A stretch of 64,000 bases of DNA from Gimesia chilikensis. Lineage in GTDB: Bacteria > Planctomycetota > Planctomycetia > Planctomycetales > Planctomycetaceae. Positions 7,516 through 15,769 of this stretch are shown piece after piece. The DNA lies in NCBI RefSeq assembly GCF_008329715.1, contig NZ_VTSR01000032.1, positions 496,001 through 560,000 on the forward strand. Reading direction: 5' to 3'. Both the position numbers and the translations under genes were made by a program. The notes under the pieces are model-generated. The model was not told the origin of the DNA. It made no database searches and saw nothing but the letters and a program-made list of their open reading frames with translations. Position 1 is the first letter of the stretch, and each line of letters starts with the position of its first letter.

Positions 7516-9045
7516 TCAGAACACATCCGGCAATTCTTCCATGAAAGGAAGATCATCATCATTTCGGGTTTTCTGCTCTTTTTCAGCCTCTTTTTTCGCA
7601 GCGGGCTGCTGAGGAGCCGGTGGTTGCTGCTGAGGCGGAGCTGCCTGAGGTGGTTTTTGAGCCGGTGGCGGCGGCTGCTGACCTGCGGGAGCGGGCTGCT
7701 GTGGCGCCGGGGGCTGTGGCGGTTGTTGAGGAGGCTGCTGCTGTTGAGGTGGCCCCGGTTGTTGTGGATACGGCTGCTGCGGGTAGGGCTGCTGTTGTGG
7801 CGGATAAGGCTGCTGCGGATACCCGGGTGGCGGATAGCCTCCGGGAGGCATAGGCTGCCCCTGGTACTGCGGCGGATACGGCATCGGCTGTCCGGGCATC
7901 GGCTGAGGCGGATACATGGGCTGCTGATACTGTGGTGGATACCCGCCGGGCATCGGTTGTGGTGGTTGCTGCTGCTGTTGCGGTTTTTTCTGTGGCGGTG
8001 GTTCCGGTTTGGGCTTGGATTTCTTGTTGGCGTTGCGCTGAGCAATCAACTGCTTGGCCAGTTCCGGATCATCTTTCATCAGCTGAGAGAGTTTGGCATC
8101 GGCGCGGCTGTCGAGCCGTTTTTCCTGCATCGACTCTTTTTCGGCCTGTTCGGCTTCCGCTTTTTCCTGCTCAATCAGTTCGGCAATTTCCTGTTTGAAT
8201 ATTTTCAGATTGCGAATGGATGAGACGACTTCTTCCATGGAGAGAAATCGGTTTTCCGGTTTCTTGGCCAGCATCTTCAGCACGAATTCATCCATTTCCG
8301 GAGTGACGTTCGGATTGATGCTGGACGGAGGCGCGGGGCGTTCGGAAATGTGCTTCAGCAGAACTTCCTTGGGGTTTTCACCGTGGAATGGTGTTTTGCC
8401 CGTCAGGACTTCGAAGATGGTAATGCCCAGGCTGTAGATATCGGCTCCCGGTCCGAGTGCCTGTTTCTTAATGGTCTCGGGAGCGATGTATGAGCGGGTT
8501 CCCTGAACCGACTTGGCTTTTCCGAACAGTTTGCCGATCCCCTTGGCGACGGGAACGGCGAGACCGAAGTCGATGATTTTTACTTCCGAACTTTTGCTGA
8601 TCAGAATGTTTTCCGGTTTGATATCCTTGTGGACCCAGCCCTTCTCGTGCATGTGTCCCAATGCCATCGCGGCAGATTCAATCAGTTTGCGGAGGCGGTT
8701 CTGCACACTGCGGCGGTCGGATGAGATTTGCGACCGCAGGTTCGGTGCGCGGAAATAGTCCATCAGCAGGTAGCAGTTTTTTTTGTTCTTGATGAACTTA
8801 TGAAGTTGAATCAGATTGGGATGATCGACGGCGGCGCCCACTTTGGCCTCGAGCTTCATCGTGGAGACCACTTCCGGTTTTTTCATTGCTTCCGGGAGCA
8901 TCCGCTTCATGGCGAATGTGTTGGAGCCCCCCTGTTCTTTCACTTCCCAGATCTGAGTCGATGTGCCGTCTGCAATCATGCTGACGAGCTCATACTCATC
9001 AACGAGTTTATCGTTTTCTGTTTCAGTAGTTTCTTTTTCAGCCAC
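7516..9045 (-). CDS. Ser/Thr protein kinase with a Pro/Gln-rich tail
   Basis: Cytoplasmic Hanks-type kinase, 509 residues. The kinase domain (about 18-280) shows an AMK lysine in TFAMKRML, the catalytic loop VHKDIKPENILI (HKD in place of HRD, still with the catalytic Asp), DFGLA, an APE-equivalent YIAPETI, and GADIYSLG. The glycine-rich loop is weak (IADGTSTQIWEV). A charged helix (about 285-330) leads into a low-complexity tail of about 145 residues composed almost only of Pro, Gln, Gly, Tyr and Ala (QQPYPQQPYPQQP repeats), ending in an acidic segment, DDDLPFMEELPDVF. No transmembrane helix is visible. The start is a GTG at 9045 with AAGAGG eight bases upstream. The tail could be a multivalent docking or phase-separating region; that is inference. 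Confidence 0.85.
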   Translation of the reverse strand: MAEKETTETENDKLVDEYELVSMIADGTSTQIWEVKEQGGSNTFAMKRMLPEAMKKPEVVSTMKLEAKVGAAVDHPNLIQLHKFIKNKKNCYLLMDYFRAPNLRSQISSDRRSVQNRLRKLIESAAMALGHMHEKGWVHKDIKPENILISKSSEVKIIDFGLAVPVAKGIGKLFGKAKSVQGTRSYIAPETIKKQALGPGADIYSLGITIFEVLTGKTPFHGENPKEVLLKHISERPAPPSSINPNVTPEMDEFVLKMLAKKPENRFLSMEEVVSSIRNLKIFKQEIAELIEQEKAEAEQAEKESMQEKRLDSRADAKLSQLMKDDPELAKQLIAQRNANKKSKPKPEPPPQKKPQQQQQPPQPMPGGYPPQYQQPMYPPQPMPGQPMPYPPQYQGQPMPPGGYPPPGYPQQPYPPQQQPYPQQPYPQQPGPPQQQQPPQQPPQPPAPQQPAPAGQQPPPPAQKPPQAAPPQQQPPAPQQPAAKKEAEKEQKTRNDDDLPFMEELPDVF

Positions 9046-9236
9046 TGCGCAACCTCTTGCTTGTTAGTGATCCGACTGAATCATTCCAGACTTATATTGT
9101 AACGGATGACAGTGCGGTGCTAAAACCCGAGTTCTCAGGGGAACGTGAAGGGAGCTTTGCGAAATTTCTGTGAGACAGGACTTTGCTCTGCAGTTTTATA
9201 GTGTAACGTGGCTGTCAGCTCAACGAAACAAATGAT

Positions 9237-10355
9237 TTAAAAACTGACCTTTTTTTCAGGTGGTTTTGAGGGTGAGCTGCCTGTGGGTGTGCCGGGAGAT
9301 GTGCTTGATTTACCGACGGTGGTCGCCGGCTGCAGACTGGCGCCATCGGCCAGGGGCTGGGTACTGCTCACCACGATCTCATCGTCCTTGTCGAACGCCG
9401 CAGAAACGTACAGGCGTTCGGGGCCGACCTGTCCCAGAATCTGGGGGGTGAGCTCTCTGATCACATTTTCACGAATGACCTGAATTTTGCGTTCCCCCTG
9501 CGGGCTGTTCTGGACAGCGACCGTGGGAATTTCTGCGATCGGGTAGCGTGGAATCAGGCTGACGCTGACCGCCTGCCCCGGCCTGTGCTGATTCTGTTTG
9601 TTGTCCATGACAACGACGGCTGAAGTGATCGAGTTGGCGAGGTCCCTGAGTTTTTCAAAGCGGGGATCGAGGGGCAGCACCTGGTTGACGGTTCCCTGGG
9701 TGGCCTGTTCTTCGACGCTCAGGTTCACTTTGTTCCCCACCAGCGCCTGGTCCCGTGCGAGGGGAATTTCGACTTTGAGCTGCGAGGTGTCCCCCAGTTC
9801 GAGCAGGGGCTGCCCTGCTCTGACATAGGTGCCGGGGGAGACCAGAATGCGGAAGACTTCCCCTTCGAAGGGGGCCCGGATCGTGGTCTGTTCCAGGCGG
9901 ATGTTGGCGATTTTCAGTTCGGCTTCCGCGAGTGCCACGCTGGCTTTGGCAACGGCTGCTGCTTTGCCGGTAGCGTTTTTCTGTTCTTCCCGCGCGAGAT
10001 CGAGGGCGGCCTGGGCCCGGGCGACTTCGGCCTGTGGAATAGCTGCTTCCAGGCGAACCAGGACTGCCTTTGATGCCGGCTTGTCTCCCGGCTGCACGTC
10101 GACCGTGTGGACGACCCCTTCAATGGGAGAGGCGATTGAGAGTTGCCGGATCGGCTTCAAGTTGAGAGGAACGTAATAGTCACGCGGATGTCTGAGCGTG
10201 ATGGCTTCGCGTTCGATGAAGGCTGTCTCGGGTTTATCGCCTGCAGGCTGCTGTGCACTGCCCGGCTGGATTGAGGCGCAGAGCGTAATCAGAAGAACGG
10301 AGGACAGAACGGACAAACGAGTGTATGTAAAAAACTGAGCCAGACGGGTCTGCAT
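9237..10355 (-). CDS. Periplasmic membrane-fusion (HlyD/RND adaptor-like) protein
   Basis: Exported protein of 372 residues. The signal peptide is residues 1-34 (LSVLSSVLLITLCASIQPGSAQ). Next are half of a lipoyl-like barrel-sandwich (SIASPIEGVVHTVDVQPGD), a short alanine-rich coiled coil (RAQAALDLAREEQKN to AELKIANIRLEQ), the second lipoyl half (TTIRAPFEGEVFRILVSPGTYVRAGQ) and a beta-barrel (LKVEIPLARDQALVGNKV). This is the order found in adaptor subunits of RND and ABC efflux pumps. No transporter or outer-membrane channel is adjacent, so the partner is unknown; some planctomycete adaptors stand alone like this. The ATG at 10355 begins the signal peptide; a TTG at 10442 would add a non-hydrophobic extension. 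The C-terminus is Ser/Pro/Gly rich and ends KKVSF. Confidence 0.75.
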   Translation of the reverse strand: MQTRLAQFFTYTRLSVLSSVLLITLCASIQPGSAQQPAGDKPETAFIEREAITLRHPRDYYVPLNLKPIRQLSIASPIEGVVHTVDVQPGDKPASKAVLVRLEAAIPQAEVARAQAALDLAREEQKNATGKAAAVAKASVALAEAELKIANIRLEQTTIRAPFEGEVFRILVSPGTYVRAGQPLLELGDTSQLKVEIPLARDQALVGNKVNLSVEEQATQGTVNQVLPLDPRFEKLRDLANSITSAVVVMDNKQNQHRPGQAVSVSLIPRYPIAEIPTVAVQNSPQGERKIQVIRENVIRELTPQILGQVGPERLYVSAAFDKDDEIVVSSTQPLADGASLQPATTVGKSSTSPGTPTGSSPSKPPEKKVSF

Positions 10356-10502
10356 TGCTTCGGCGCTTTCATGTACGAAGATGGTCACTAAGGTACAAAA
10401 GTCTCTTGTGCCGATTTTCGCTGACGGGTTGCGCAGTTTCAAGCAGTGTTTCCGCTTCTTTCCAGATTTCGCCGAAGATGTCTGGCTGTGATCAGGCGGA
10501 GA

Positions 10503-11231
10503 TTACTGACAGAGAACCCAGCCACGCAGTTTCACACAGCAGGCTGAGGTGCAGTTTTTGGTGTCGATCCAGATCTGATGACACCAGTTGCGCGGCTTTT
10601 CGACGATCGCAGGTGGCTTTTCCAGTTGGAAGGTGACCGCGGGGACGTAGCGTTTTGCCTGGACGATCCCCTTCAACAGCGAAGCCGGGGAAACCTTGGG
10701 CGGTGATTTGGCCTGCATCAGGTGGCAGGCAGAGAGGGCATCCATGGCGTATTCTGCACAGTGGATTCCATTCGTGCGTTTGCCCGTGAGGTGATGCTTG
10801 ATGGAATAAGGTGTTCCCAGTTTCTGATCGAGCAGTCGTTCGTATTCCTCGGTCATCTCTTCAGTGAACGCAGACCGTGGGTGGAAGACATGGATCGAAG
10901 CGGGACGCTGTGTATTCAGGTAGTTTTTCAGCGTCAGACAGCGGGCTCCTGCCCCGTTCATGCTGTCATAGACGACCGGTTCCCCATTTCGCATGACAAT
11001 CATGGCGACATGCGTGTAAGGACTCTGGGTGAAAATACGAACGGCGAGACAGTCTCCTTTACTGAACAGCAGTGTGCCCGTCTCAACGCGTGTGGAAAGT
11101 GAATCGGCCAGTTGGTCGAAGGTCTTAAAATTCATCGTCATCTGTGGTCTTGCAGCCTCGACTGGCTGTTCATTCCTTTGAAGATCCTGTGGCGTGGAAG
11201 CGAGGACAGCAATTGACAGGAATAATGACAT
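10503..11231 (-). CDS. YiiX/YebB-like NlpC/P60-type cysteine hydrolase, exported
   Basis: Protein of 242 residues resembling the permuted papain-like YiiX family, which cleaves peptidoglycan peptides or other amide/thioester bonds. In permuted members the histidine precedes the cysteine, as here: His74 in SPYTHVAMIV and Cys158 in NGIHCAEYAMDAL. GDCLAVRIFTQSPYTH is the characteristic first block. A short hydrophobic N-terminus (MSLFLSIAVLAS) suggests export or a membrane anchor. The C-terminus has five cysteines (NWCHQ, TKNCTSACCVKL, VLCQ) that could form disulfides. The ATG at 11231 is preceded by AAGGAGG, a strong ribosome site. The substrate cannot be read from the sequence. Confidence 0.7.
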   Translation of the reverse strand: MSLFLSIAVLASTPQDLQRNEQPVEAARPQMTMNFKTFDQLADSLSTRVETGTLLFSKGDCLAVRIFTQSPYTHVAMIVMRNGEPVVYDSMNGAGARCLTLKNYLNTQRPASIHVFHPRSAFTEEMTEEYERLLDQKLGTPYSIKHHLTGKRTNGIHCAEYAMDALSACHLMQAKSPPKVSPASLLKGIVQAKRYVPAVTFQLEKPPAIVEKPRNWCHQIWIDTKNCTSACCVKLRGWVLCQ

Positions 11232-11499
11232 AACGGCCTCCTTCTGGATAGAGCAATCTGAAATGCCTTATATGAGCACTCCGTTGCGTTGCAGACGGTT
11301 TTCTCAGTTACTTAAAGCGATATTTTCACATTCGCAGTTCGCTGTCAACGGGGTGATCTTGGAAAAAGATCAGAAAAATATCCGTAAAAACGGGAAATCA
11401 ATGACAGCCAGCCTGAGCGTATTGCCAGAAAATGACTCGATTTAAGTCTGTTATATCAAATATATCAAAGCTGTTTTAAGTGAAAGAGGTCCTCTGTTG

Positions 11500-12600
11500 T
11501 TATTCTGGCTTGCGAGCGGCGAGCATGAAGTGGTGTACTGCCCCGTCGATGGCGACATCGGTGAAGAGATCCAGCAGACGATGAGCGTACCATTGATACT
11601 GCTTGGTCGAGAACTGCAGGAGTCCGCCCGGTTTGAGCGACCGCAGACAGAGTTGCAGAAACTGTTCCCCCTGCTCTTCGCTGGTGAAATAGGATTTATT
11701 CGTGAGCAGGTAGTCGTAGGTTTCTTCGGGAATGTCTGCTTCGCCGGTAATCAGTTCCGCACGCACCGTGGTGAGTTCGTTCTTCGCGATCCCCTGCTCT
11801 GTACACAGAATGGCGCGGGCGTTGGTGTCCACGGCGTGCACGTCGGCATTAGGACAACGGGCGGCAGCGGCGAAGGCAACGATACCTGAACCGCAGTCGT
11901 AATTCAAAATCCGGGATTCATCGGTGAGTTCCATCAGTTTGATCAGCGTGCGGGCACTCTGGTTGGGACGTCGATGACTGAAGACGCCGGGCAGCGTGTA
12001 TGCGTAAAGCAGTCGCTCGCCTTCGCGGATGGCTGTTTCATCCTCGAATGTTTTCTTCTCCGGCGCGTCCTGCTGTTTCTTGCCCTGGTAGACAATGCCT
12101 GCGTCCGAGACGACGCGTGTGACTTTGGAAAAAAGTGACTGCAGGAACTTGTGGTATTCGTAATCTTTGTCGCGCGGCGAAGCGATGGTCAGCGTGCCCC
12201 CCTGCCCCAGGCTGCGGACGGCTGAGAGTGTCAGATCGCGAACGTATTCATCGGAAAACTGTTGAGAGAGTGGCAGCAGGACGGCATCGTAATCGGTTTC
12301 CGGTAACTCGCTGTCGCAGAGGGATTGAAATCCGGCACTGATGGTGATGGTCTCGTCGGACTTGAGTTCAGTAACCTGCTCGGCAATCTGCGTACTGACC
12401 GATTTGTTAAAGCTGAAACAGTCGAGCTGCGTTTCCAGACCGGGGCGCTGCAGGAGTTCGATCGTGAACGGCTGCAGGTTGGTTTGAAAACAGAGTGCCC
12501 GCGTCGGCTGCCAGTCTGCGTCGAGGAAATCGAGGAGCAGTTGTTCGGGGGGCGGCTGCAGTTTCTGTGAGCGTTGTTTCTTTTTCGAACGTCGCGACAT
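11500..12600 (-). CDS. RsmC/RlmG-like two-domain methyltransferase with altered catalytic motif
   Basis: Protein of 366 residues with the two-lobed plan of RsmC/RlmG, which make m2G in rRNA. The N-terminal lobe (about 30-190) is a degenerate Rossmann domain with YDAVLLPLSQQFSDEYVR and LGQGGTLTIASPRDKDYEYH. The C-terminal lobe binds AdoMet: SRILNYDCGSGIVAFAAAA (motif I) and DVHAVDTNARAILCTEQGI (motif II). RsmC normally has NPPFH for the flipped guanine; here the aligned segment reads YLLTNKSYFTSEEQGEQF, so the Asn is kept but the two prolines are lost. Activity as an N2-guanine methyltransferase is therefore uncertain. Lies just after, and on the same strand as, the RlmI-like gene, 74 bases apart. 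Confidence 0.7.
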   Translation of the reverse strand: MSRRSKKKQRSQKLQPPPEQLLLDFLDADWQPTRALCFQTNLQPFTIELLQRPGLETQLDCFSFNKSVSTQIAEQVTELKSDETITISAGFQSLCDSELPETDYDAVLLPLSQQFSDEYVRDLTLSAVRSLGQGGTLTIASPRDKDYEYHKFLQSLFSKVTRVVSDAGIVYQGKKQQDAPEKKTFEDETAIREGERLLYAYTLPGVFSHRRPNQSARTLIKLMELTDESRILNYDCGSGIVAFAAAARCPNADVHAVDTNARAILCTEQGIAKNELTTVRAELITGEADIPEETYDYLLTNKSYFTSEEQGEQFLQLCLRSLKPGGLLQFSTKQYQWYAHRLLDLFTDVAIDGAVHHFMLAARKPE

Positions 12601-12674
12601 CGGTTCTGGTCTTCAGGTTGGGTTTAAAAAACGGAAAATTCTTTCTTAAGCAGTCCGTTGCCGGTCGTCAATCA

Positions 12675-13925
12675 TCAGGCGACGCGGCAGATAAAACATT
12701 TCAGGTAGTGGTTCTCGGGACAACTGGGGGAAACCGGATGGTCGGCCGGCTGGCCCCGCTGTTCGAGGACCTGGATGTGGCGACCGGTCTGCTGTGCGAC
12801 CGAGGCCAGCATCTGCTGAAAGTCCTGTTGCGTGACGAGTCCGGAGCAGCTGCAGGTCACAAGGATGCCACCCGGTTTGAGTACATCCAGAGCGAGCCGG
12901 TTCAGACTGAAGTAACCTTTGAGGGCCTGCTTGACCCCACTGCGGTGCCGGGCCATCTTGGGCGGGTCCAGGATCACGGAATCGAACTGTTCCCCCTGCT
13001 CTTTGAACTGTTCGAGCACAGCATAGGCTTTACCCGACTGAAATCGGATCCGGTTGCCGACGCCATTCAGCTCCGCATTGGCGGTGGCCTGTTCGATGGC
13101 CCCCTGGGATGCGTCGAAGGCCTGCACCGACTGTGCCTGTCCATGAATGATGGCATTTAGCGCGAAGGCACCGGTGTAGCAGTGCATTTCCAGGACGCGA
13201 TGATTTTTGAGATAGCGGGCGGCTGCCAGGCGGTTGTCGCGCTGGTCGAGATAGAACCCGGTCTTCTGTCCGGTCACCATGTTCATGCCGTAGCGAATGC
13301 CGTTCTCTTCGAGGAAGAAGTGCGGCGGTGGAGTTTCGCCGAACAGCAGCTGATCGGAAATTTCCAGGCCTTCGGCTTCACGCATGCCCTTCTCCGTGCG
13401 GAGCCAGATGCCTTTGCAGGGGAACCGATCCTTAAGGAAGCGAATGACCAGATCCTGTTTCTGCGAGAGGGCCAGGCTGGAGAACTGGACCAGAAACCAG
13501 GAACCGTAACGGTCGATGGTGAGTCCCGAGAGCTGGTCGGCTTCACTGAAGACGAGTCGGCAGCCGGAGGTTTCGAAGTCTTCCAGGAGCCCGGTCTCTT
13601 CGCGGAGTGCGACGGCCTGTGTGAACCGCTCGATCCAGAGTTCGTCATTCAGGGGCTGCTCTGCGTCCCACGAGTAGAGTCGCACGCGGATGTTGCTGTT
13701 CGGGTTGAACAGGCCTCGCGCAATGAATTCTCCCCGCTCGGTCTGCAGCAGGACTTCCTCTCCCGGCTGGGGCTTGCCCTCGATGCGCGAGATGGCACCG
13801 GCAAAGACCCAGGGGTGTCGACCGAAGAACGGAAGTGCGCGGCGCGGCTTGAGCAGGACGCGCGGTAACGGTGGTGTGTCGGTTTCCCCGTTCGTTTCCG
13901 AGACGGAGGGCGAAGAATCACTCAT
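12675..13925 (-). CDS. rlmI: RlmI-like 23S rRNA (cytosine-5) methyltransferase
   Basis: Protein of 416 residues. In E. coli RlmI methylates C1962 of 23S rRNA. Seen: an N-terminal PUA-like RNA-binding domain (about 20-105: LLKPRRALPFFGRHPWVFAGAI begins it), a linker, then a Rossmann AdoMet domain with VLEMHCYTGAFALNAI (motif I), QSVQAFDASQGAIEQA (motif II), FDSVILDPPKMARHR (motif IV, the DPPK catalytic region) and GGILVTCSCSGLVTQQ (motif VI with TCSCS). NGIRYGMNMVTGQKTGFYLDQR is the family signature. About 20 acidic residues precede the PUA domain. The ATG at 13925 is the first in frame. The gene is separated from the RsmC-like gene by 74 bases and probably co-transcribed, giving a small rRNA-modification pair. 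Confidence 0.85.
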   Translation of the reverse strand: MSDSSPSVSETNGETDTPPLPRVLLKPRRALPFFGRHPWVFAGAISRIEGKPQPGEEVLLQTERGEFIARGLFNPNSNIRVRLYSWDAEQPLNDELWIERFTQAVALREETGLLEDFETSGCRLVFSEADQLSGLTIDRYGSWFLVQFSSLALSQKQDLVIRFLKDRFPCKGIWLRTEKGMREAEGLEISDQLLFGETPPPHFFLEENGIRYGMNMVTGQKTGFYLDQRDNRLAAARYLKNHRVLEMHCYTGAFALNAIIHGQAQSVQAFDASQGAIEQATANAELNGVGNRIRFQSGKAYAVLEQFKEQGEQFDSVILDPPKMARHRSGVKQALKGYFSLNRLALDVLKPGGILVTCSCSGLVTQQDFQQMLASVAQQTGRHIQVLEQRGQPADHPVSPSCPENHYLKCFICRVA

Positions 13926-14078
13926 GAGAGTTTTCTAATTAAAAAGATCGAACGAATATCGAGGACGCTCGAAAAGATCAGCGAGGTCCAGCATCCCGTC
14001 AGAGTGGGAGTGGAGCGTATTTATATAGGATCAATACAGGCGGACTTTCAGCGGGTCCCGGTTGCCTGCACCGAGGGG

Positions 14079-14552
14079 TTATGAATCACTGGAAGCGGAA
14101 TTGGTTGAACCTTCCACCTCAGCCAGGTAGGCCAGCAGTCGATCGCGTTCATTGGTCAGGTGACGGACGCGGAGCAGTGAACGGACGCGGGTCGTCAGTT
14201 CGATGCGGTTGACGGGCTTGGTTAAAAAGTCATCACAGCCGGCCTGGACCGATTTTTCGATGTCGCCCATTTCACTCAGCGCGGTGATCACGAGGATCGG
14301 AATGTCGCGGGTCTCTTCGCTCTGTTTGAGCTGGGCGCAGACTTCATAACCGCTGAGCTTGGGCATCATGATGTCGAGCAGAATCAGGTCGGGTTCGATT
14401 TCAGCGACTTTTTCCAGCGTCTCTTTCCCATCGTAGGCCATGAACGTTTCGTAGCCTTCATCCAGCAGGTAGGCATCGAGCAGTTCACAGTTCTGATGAT
14501 TATCATCTGCGATGAGGATTTTTGAATTCTTCAATGAGATTTCAGACGACAT
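14079..14552 (-). CDS. Orphan single-domain response regulator
   Basis: Receiver-only protein of 157 residues. The phosphoacceptor is Asp60 in DLILLDIMMPKLSG; ADD at the first strand supplies the acidic pocket, and Lys112 in DDFLTKPVNR completes the active site. The final 35 residues (RVRSLLRVRHLTNERDRLLAYLAE) form a charged helix, as in the REC domains of PleD/DivK-type and of hybrid sensor kinases. No output domain and no kinase lie nearby, so its partner is unknown. The ATG at 14552 has no obvious ribosome site. A perfect base composition match with neighbours gives no hint of transfer. Confidence 0.85.
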   Translation of the reverse strand: MSSEISLKNSKILIADDNHQNCELLDAYLLDEGYETFMAYDGKETLEKVAEIEPDLILLDIMMPKLSGYEVCAQLKQSEETRDIPILVITALSEMGDIEKSVQAGCDDFLTKPVNRIELTTRVRSLLRVRHLTNERDRLLAYLAEVEGSTNSASSDS

Positions 14553-14723
14553 GGTCTATAAGCCTAATGTGATGAAAGTTTATGAATACCGGGCCTGTTA
14601 CTCCCGCGATAGCTGACTTTGATTTCTGTAATTTATCTCATTTAAAGTCGAATCACAATAACTGCCAGTCCGATTTTAGGGCCCCTGCCCCGTTTTTCGA
14701 GCCGAATCAGGCCGTTACCGCCA

Positions 14724-15386
14724 CTAGGCACAACGGCACTGACCACCACAGCCGGATGATTCACCCGTCGCAGCGGCATCCTGATTCTTCCGCTGGCAGC
14801 CACAACCCTGCTTGTTACAGCCGCATTTCTTTTTGATGGCCTGGGTCACTGGAGAGGCGACGATCATCCGCCGGAGCAGAACTTCGTTGATCCGGCCTCG
14901 AAAGCGGATTTTGCCATCGATGAGCACAACGGGGACACAGGTGCCGAATTTTTCCACCAGGGCGGGATCACTGAAGATATCGATCATTTCCCAGGCTGGC
15001 AGGTAGGCGGCGTAGTCTTCCAGGATGTCGACGGCTTCTTCACAGAGCGGGCAATCGTGTTTGGTGTAGACGGTCAGGCTTTCAAACCGCTGGCCCGGTT
15101 CATCGGGCATCCAGTCTGCGTCCTGTACCACAGGCTGCTGCCTGAGCTGTTTTTTCATTTCGACTTTGGAAACCTGGTGCAGAACGGCCACTCCGCCTCC
15201 GGAGAGTCCCAGCGCGAGCAGTTTCCAGATCGAAGGGCTGGAGTACCAGGAGCGTGGCATCTCAAAGGGGAGCCATTCCGTTCCGATAAATGAGAGAGCC
15301 AGGATGGATAACCCTAGAAATAACATGGAGTTACCCAGAAATGCGAGCCCCGGCGGTAGTTCCTCTTTATGTGCAATCGTACTCAT
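14724..15386 (-). CDS. Membrane-anchored glutaredoxin-like protein with a Cys-rich tail
   Basis: A 220-residue protein. Residues about 17-40 (GLAFLGNSMLFLGLSILALSF) and 60-80 (IWKLLALGLSGGGVAVLHQV) are membrane helices. After a linker comes a glutaredoxin/thioredoxin-fold domain (DUF836-like) with the redox motif CPLC in LTVYTKHDCPLCEEAVDIL and a cis-Pro segment GTCVPVVLIDGKIRFRGRI. The last 35 residues are packed with cysteines (KKCGCNKQGCGCQRKN, GCGGQCRCA), nine in all, suggesting metal binding or disulfide exchange. The ATG at 15386 with AGGAAAG upstream is preferred; an upstream in-frame start at 15470 would add 28 residues that are not hydrophobic. Function as a disulfide reductase or metallo-redox protein is inference. 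Confidence 0.65.
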   Translation of the reverse strand: MSTIAHKEELPPGLAFLGNSMLFLGLSILALSFIGTEWLPFEMPRSWYSSPSIWKLLALGLSGGGVAVLHQVSKVEMKKQLRQQPVVQDADWMPDEPGQRFESLTVYTKHDCPLCEEAVDILEDYAAYLPAWEMIDIFSDPALVEKFGTCVPVVLIDGKIRFRGRINEVLLRRMIVASPVTQAIKKKCGCNKQGCGCQRKNQDAAATGESSGCGGQCRCA

Positions 15387-15769
15387 GTGTCTTTCCTGAT
15401 CCGTCCCTGTGAGCAGCCAGACCGGTCCCTGATCTGTACTATATAAGTAATCATCGAATCCTGACGCCAAATATTATAGTCAATTGCCCTGCTTTTTAAA
15501 TCTCTGCCCGGTTTTATCCCTGTTTTCATTAGAACGGAGGGGCCTGGGAGCACTTTCTGAATTTACCGCGACACACTGGTAGTGTTCAAATTATCTGAGC
15601 TTATTTATGGAAACCAGGTGTCCCCCAGCGGGGATTTTTGCATTCAGGGGGAATCGGGATATTCCTTAAACCAATACTGGTCAGTCGTTAAATCGGATGC
15701 TAGAGTGTTACTATAGCCCCGCGCAGATGAGAGTTTCATCGATGGACACGTTGAACGAATTGGTAAAGA
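15387..15769. other. Divergent intergenic region, no gene seen
   Basis: This 380-base gap separates the leftward glutaredoxin-like gene from the rightward large kinase. I see no ORF with a ribosome site and no convincing stem-loop. TACTAT near 15709-15714 could be a weak -10 for the kinase, without a good -35. Confidence 0.35.

Noticed and set aside
7498-8223. Leu/Arg-rich open frames over the kinase tail
   Set aside because: These are frame shadows of the Pro/Gln-rich repeats; composition is explained by the repeat codons.
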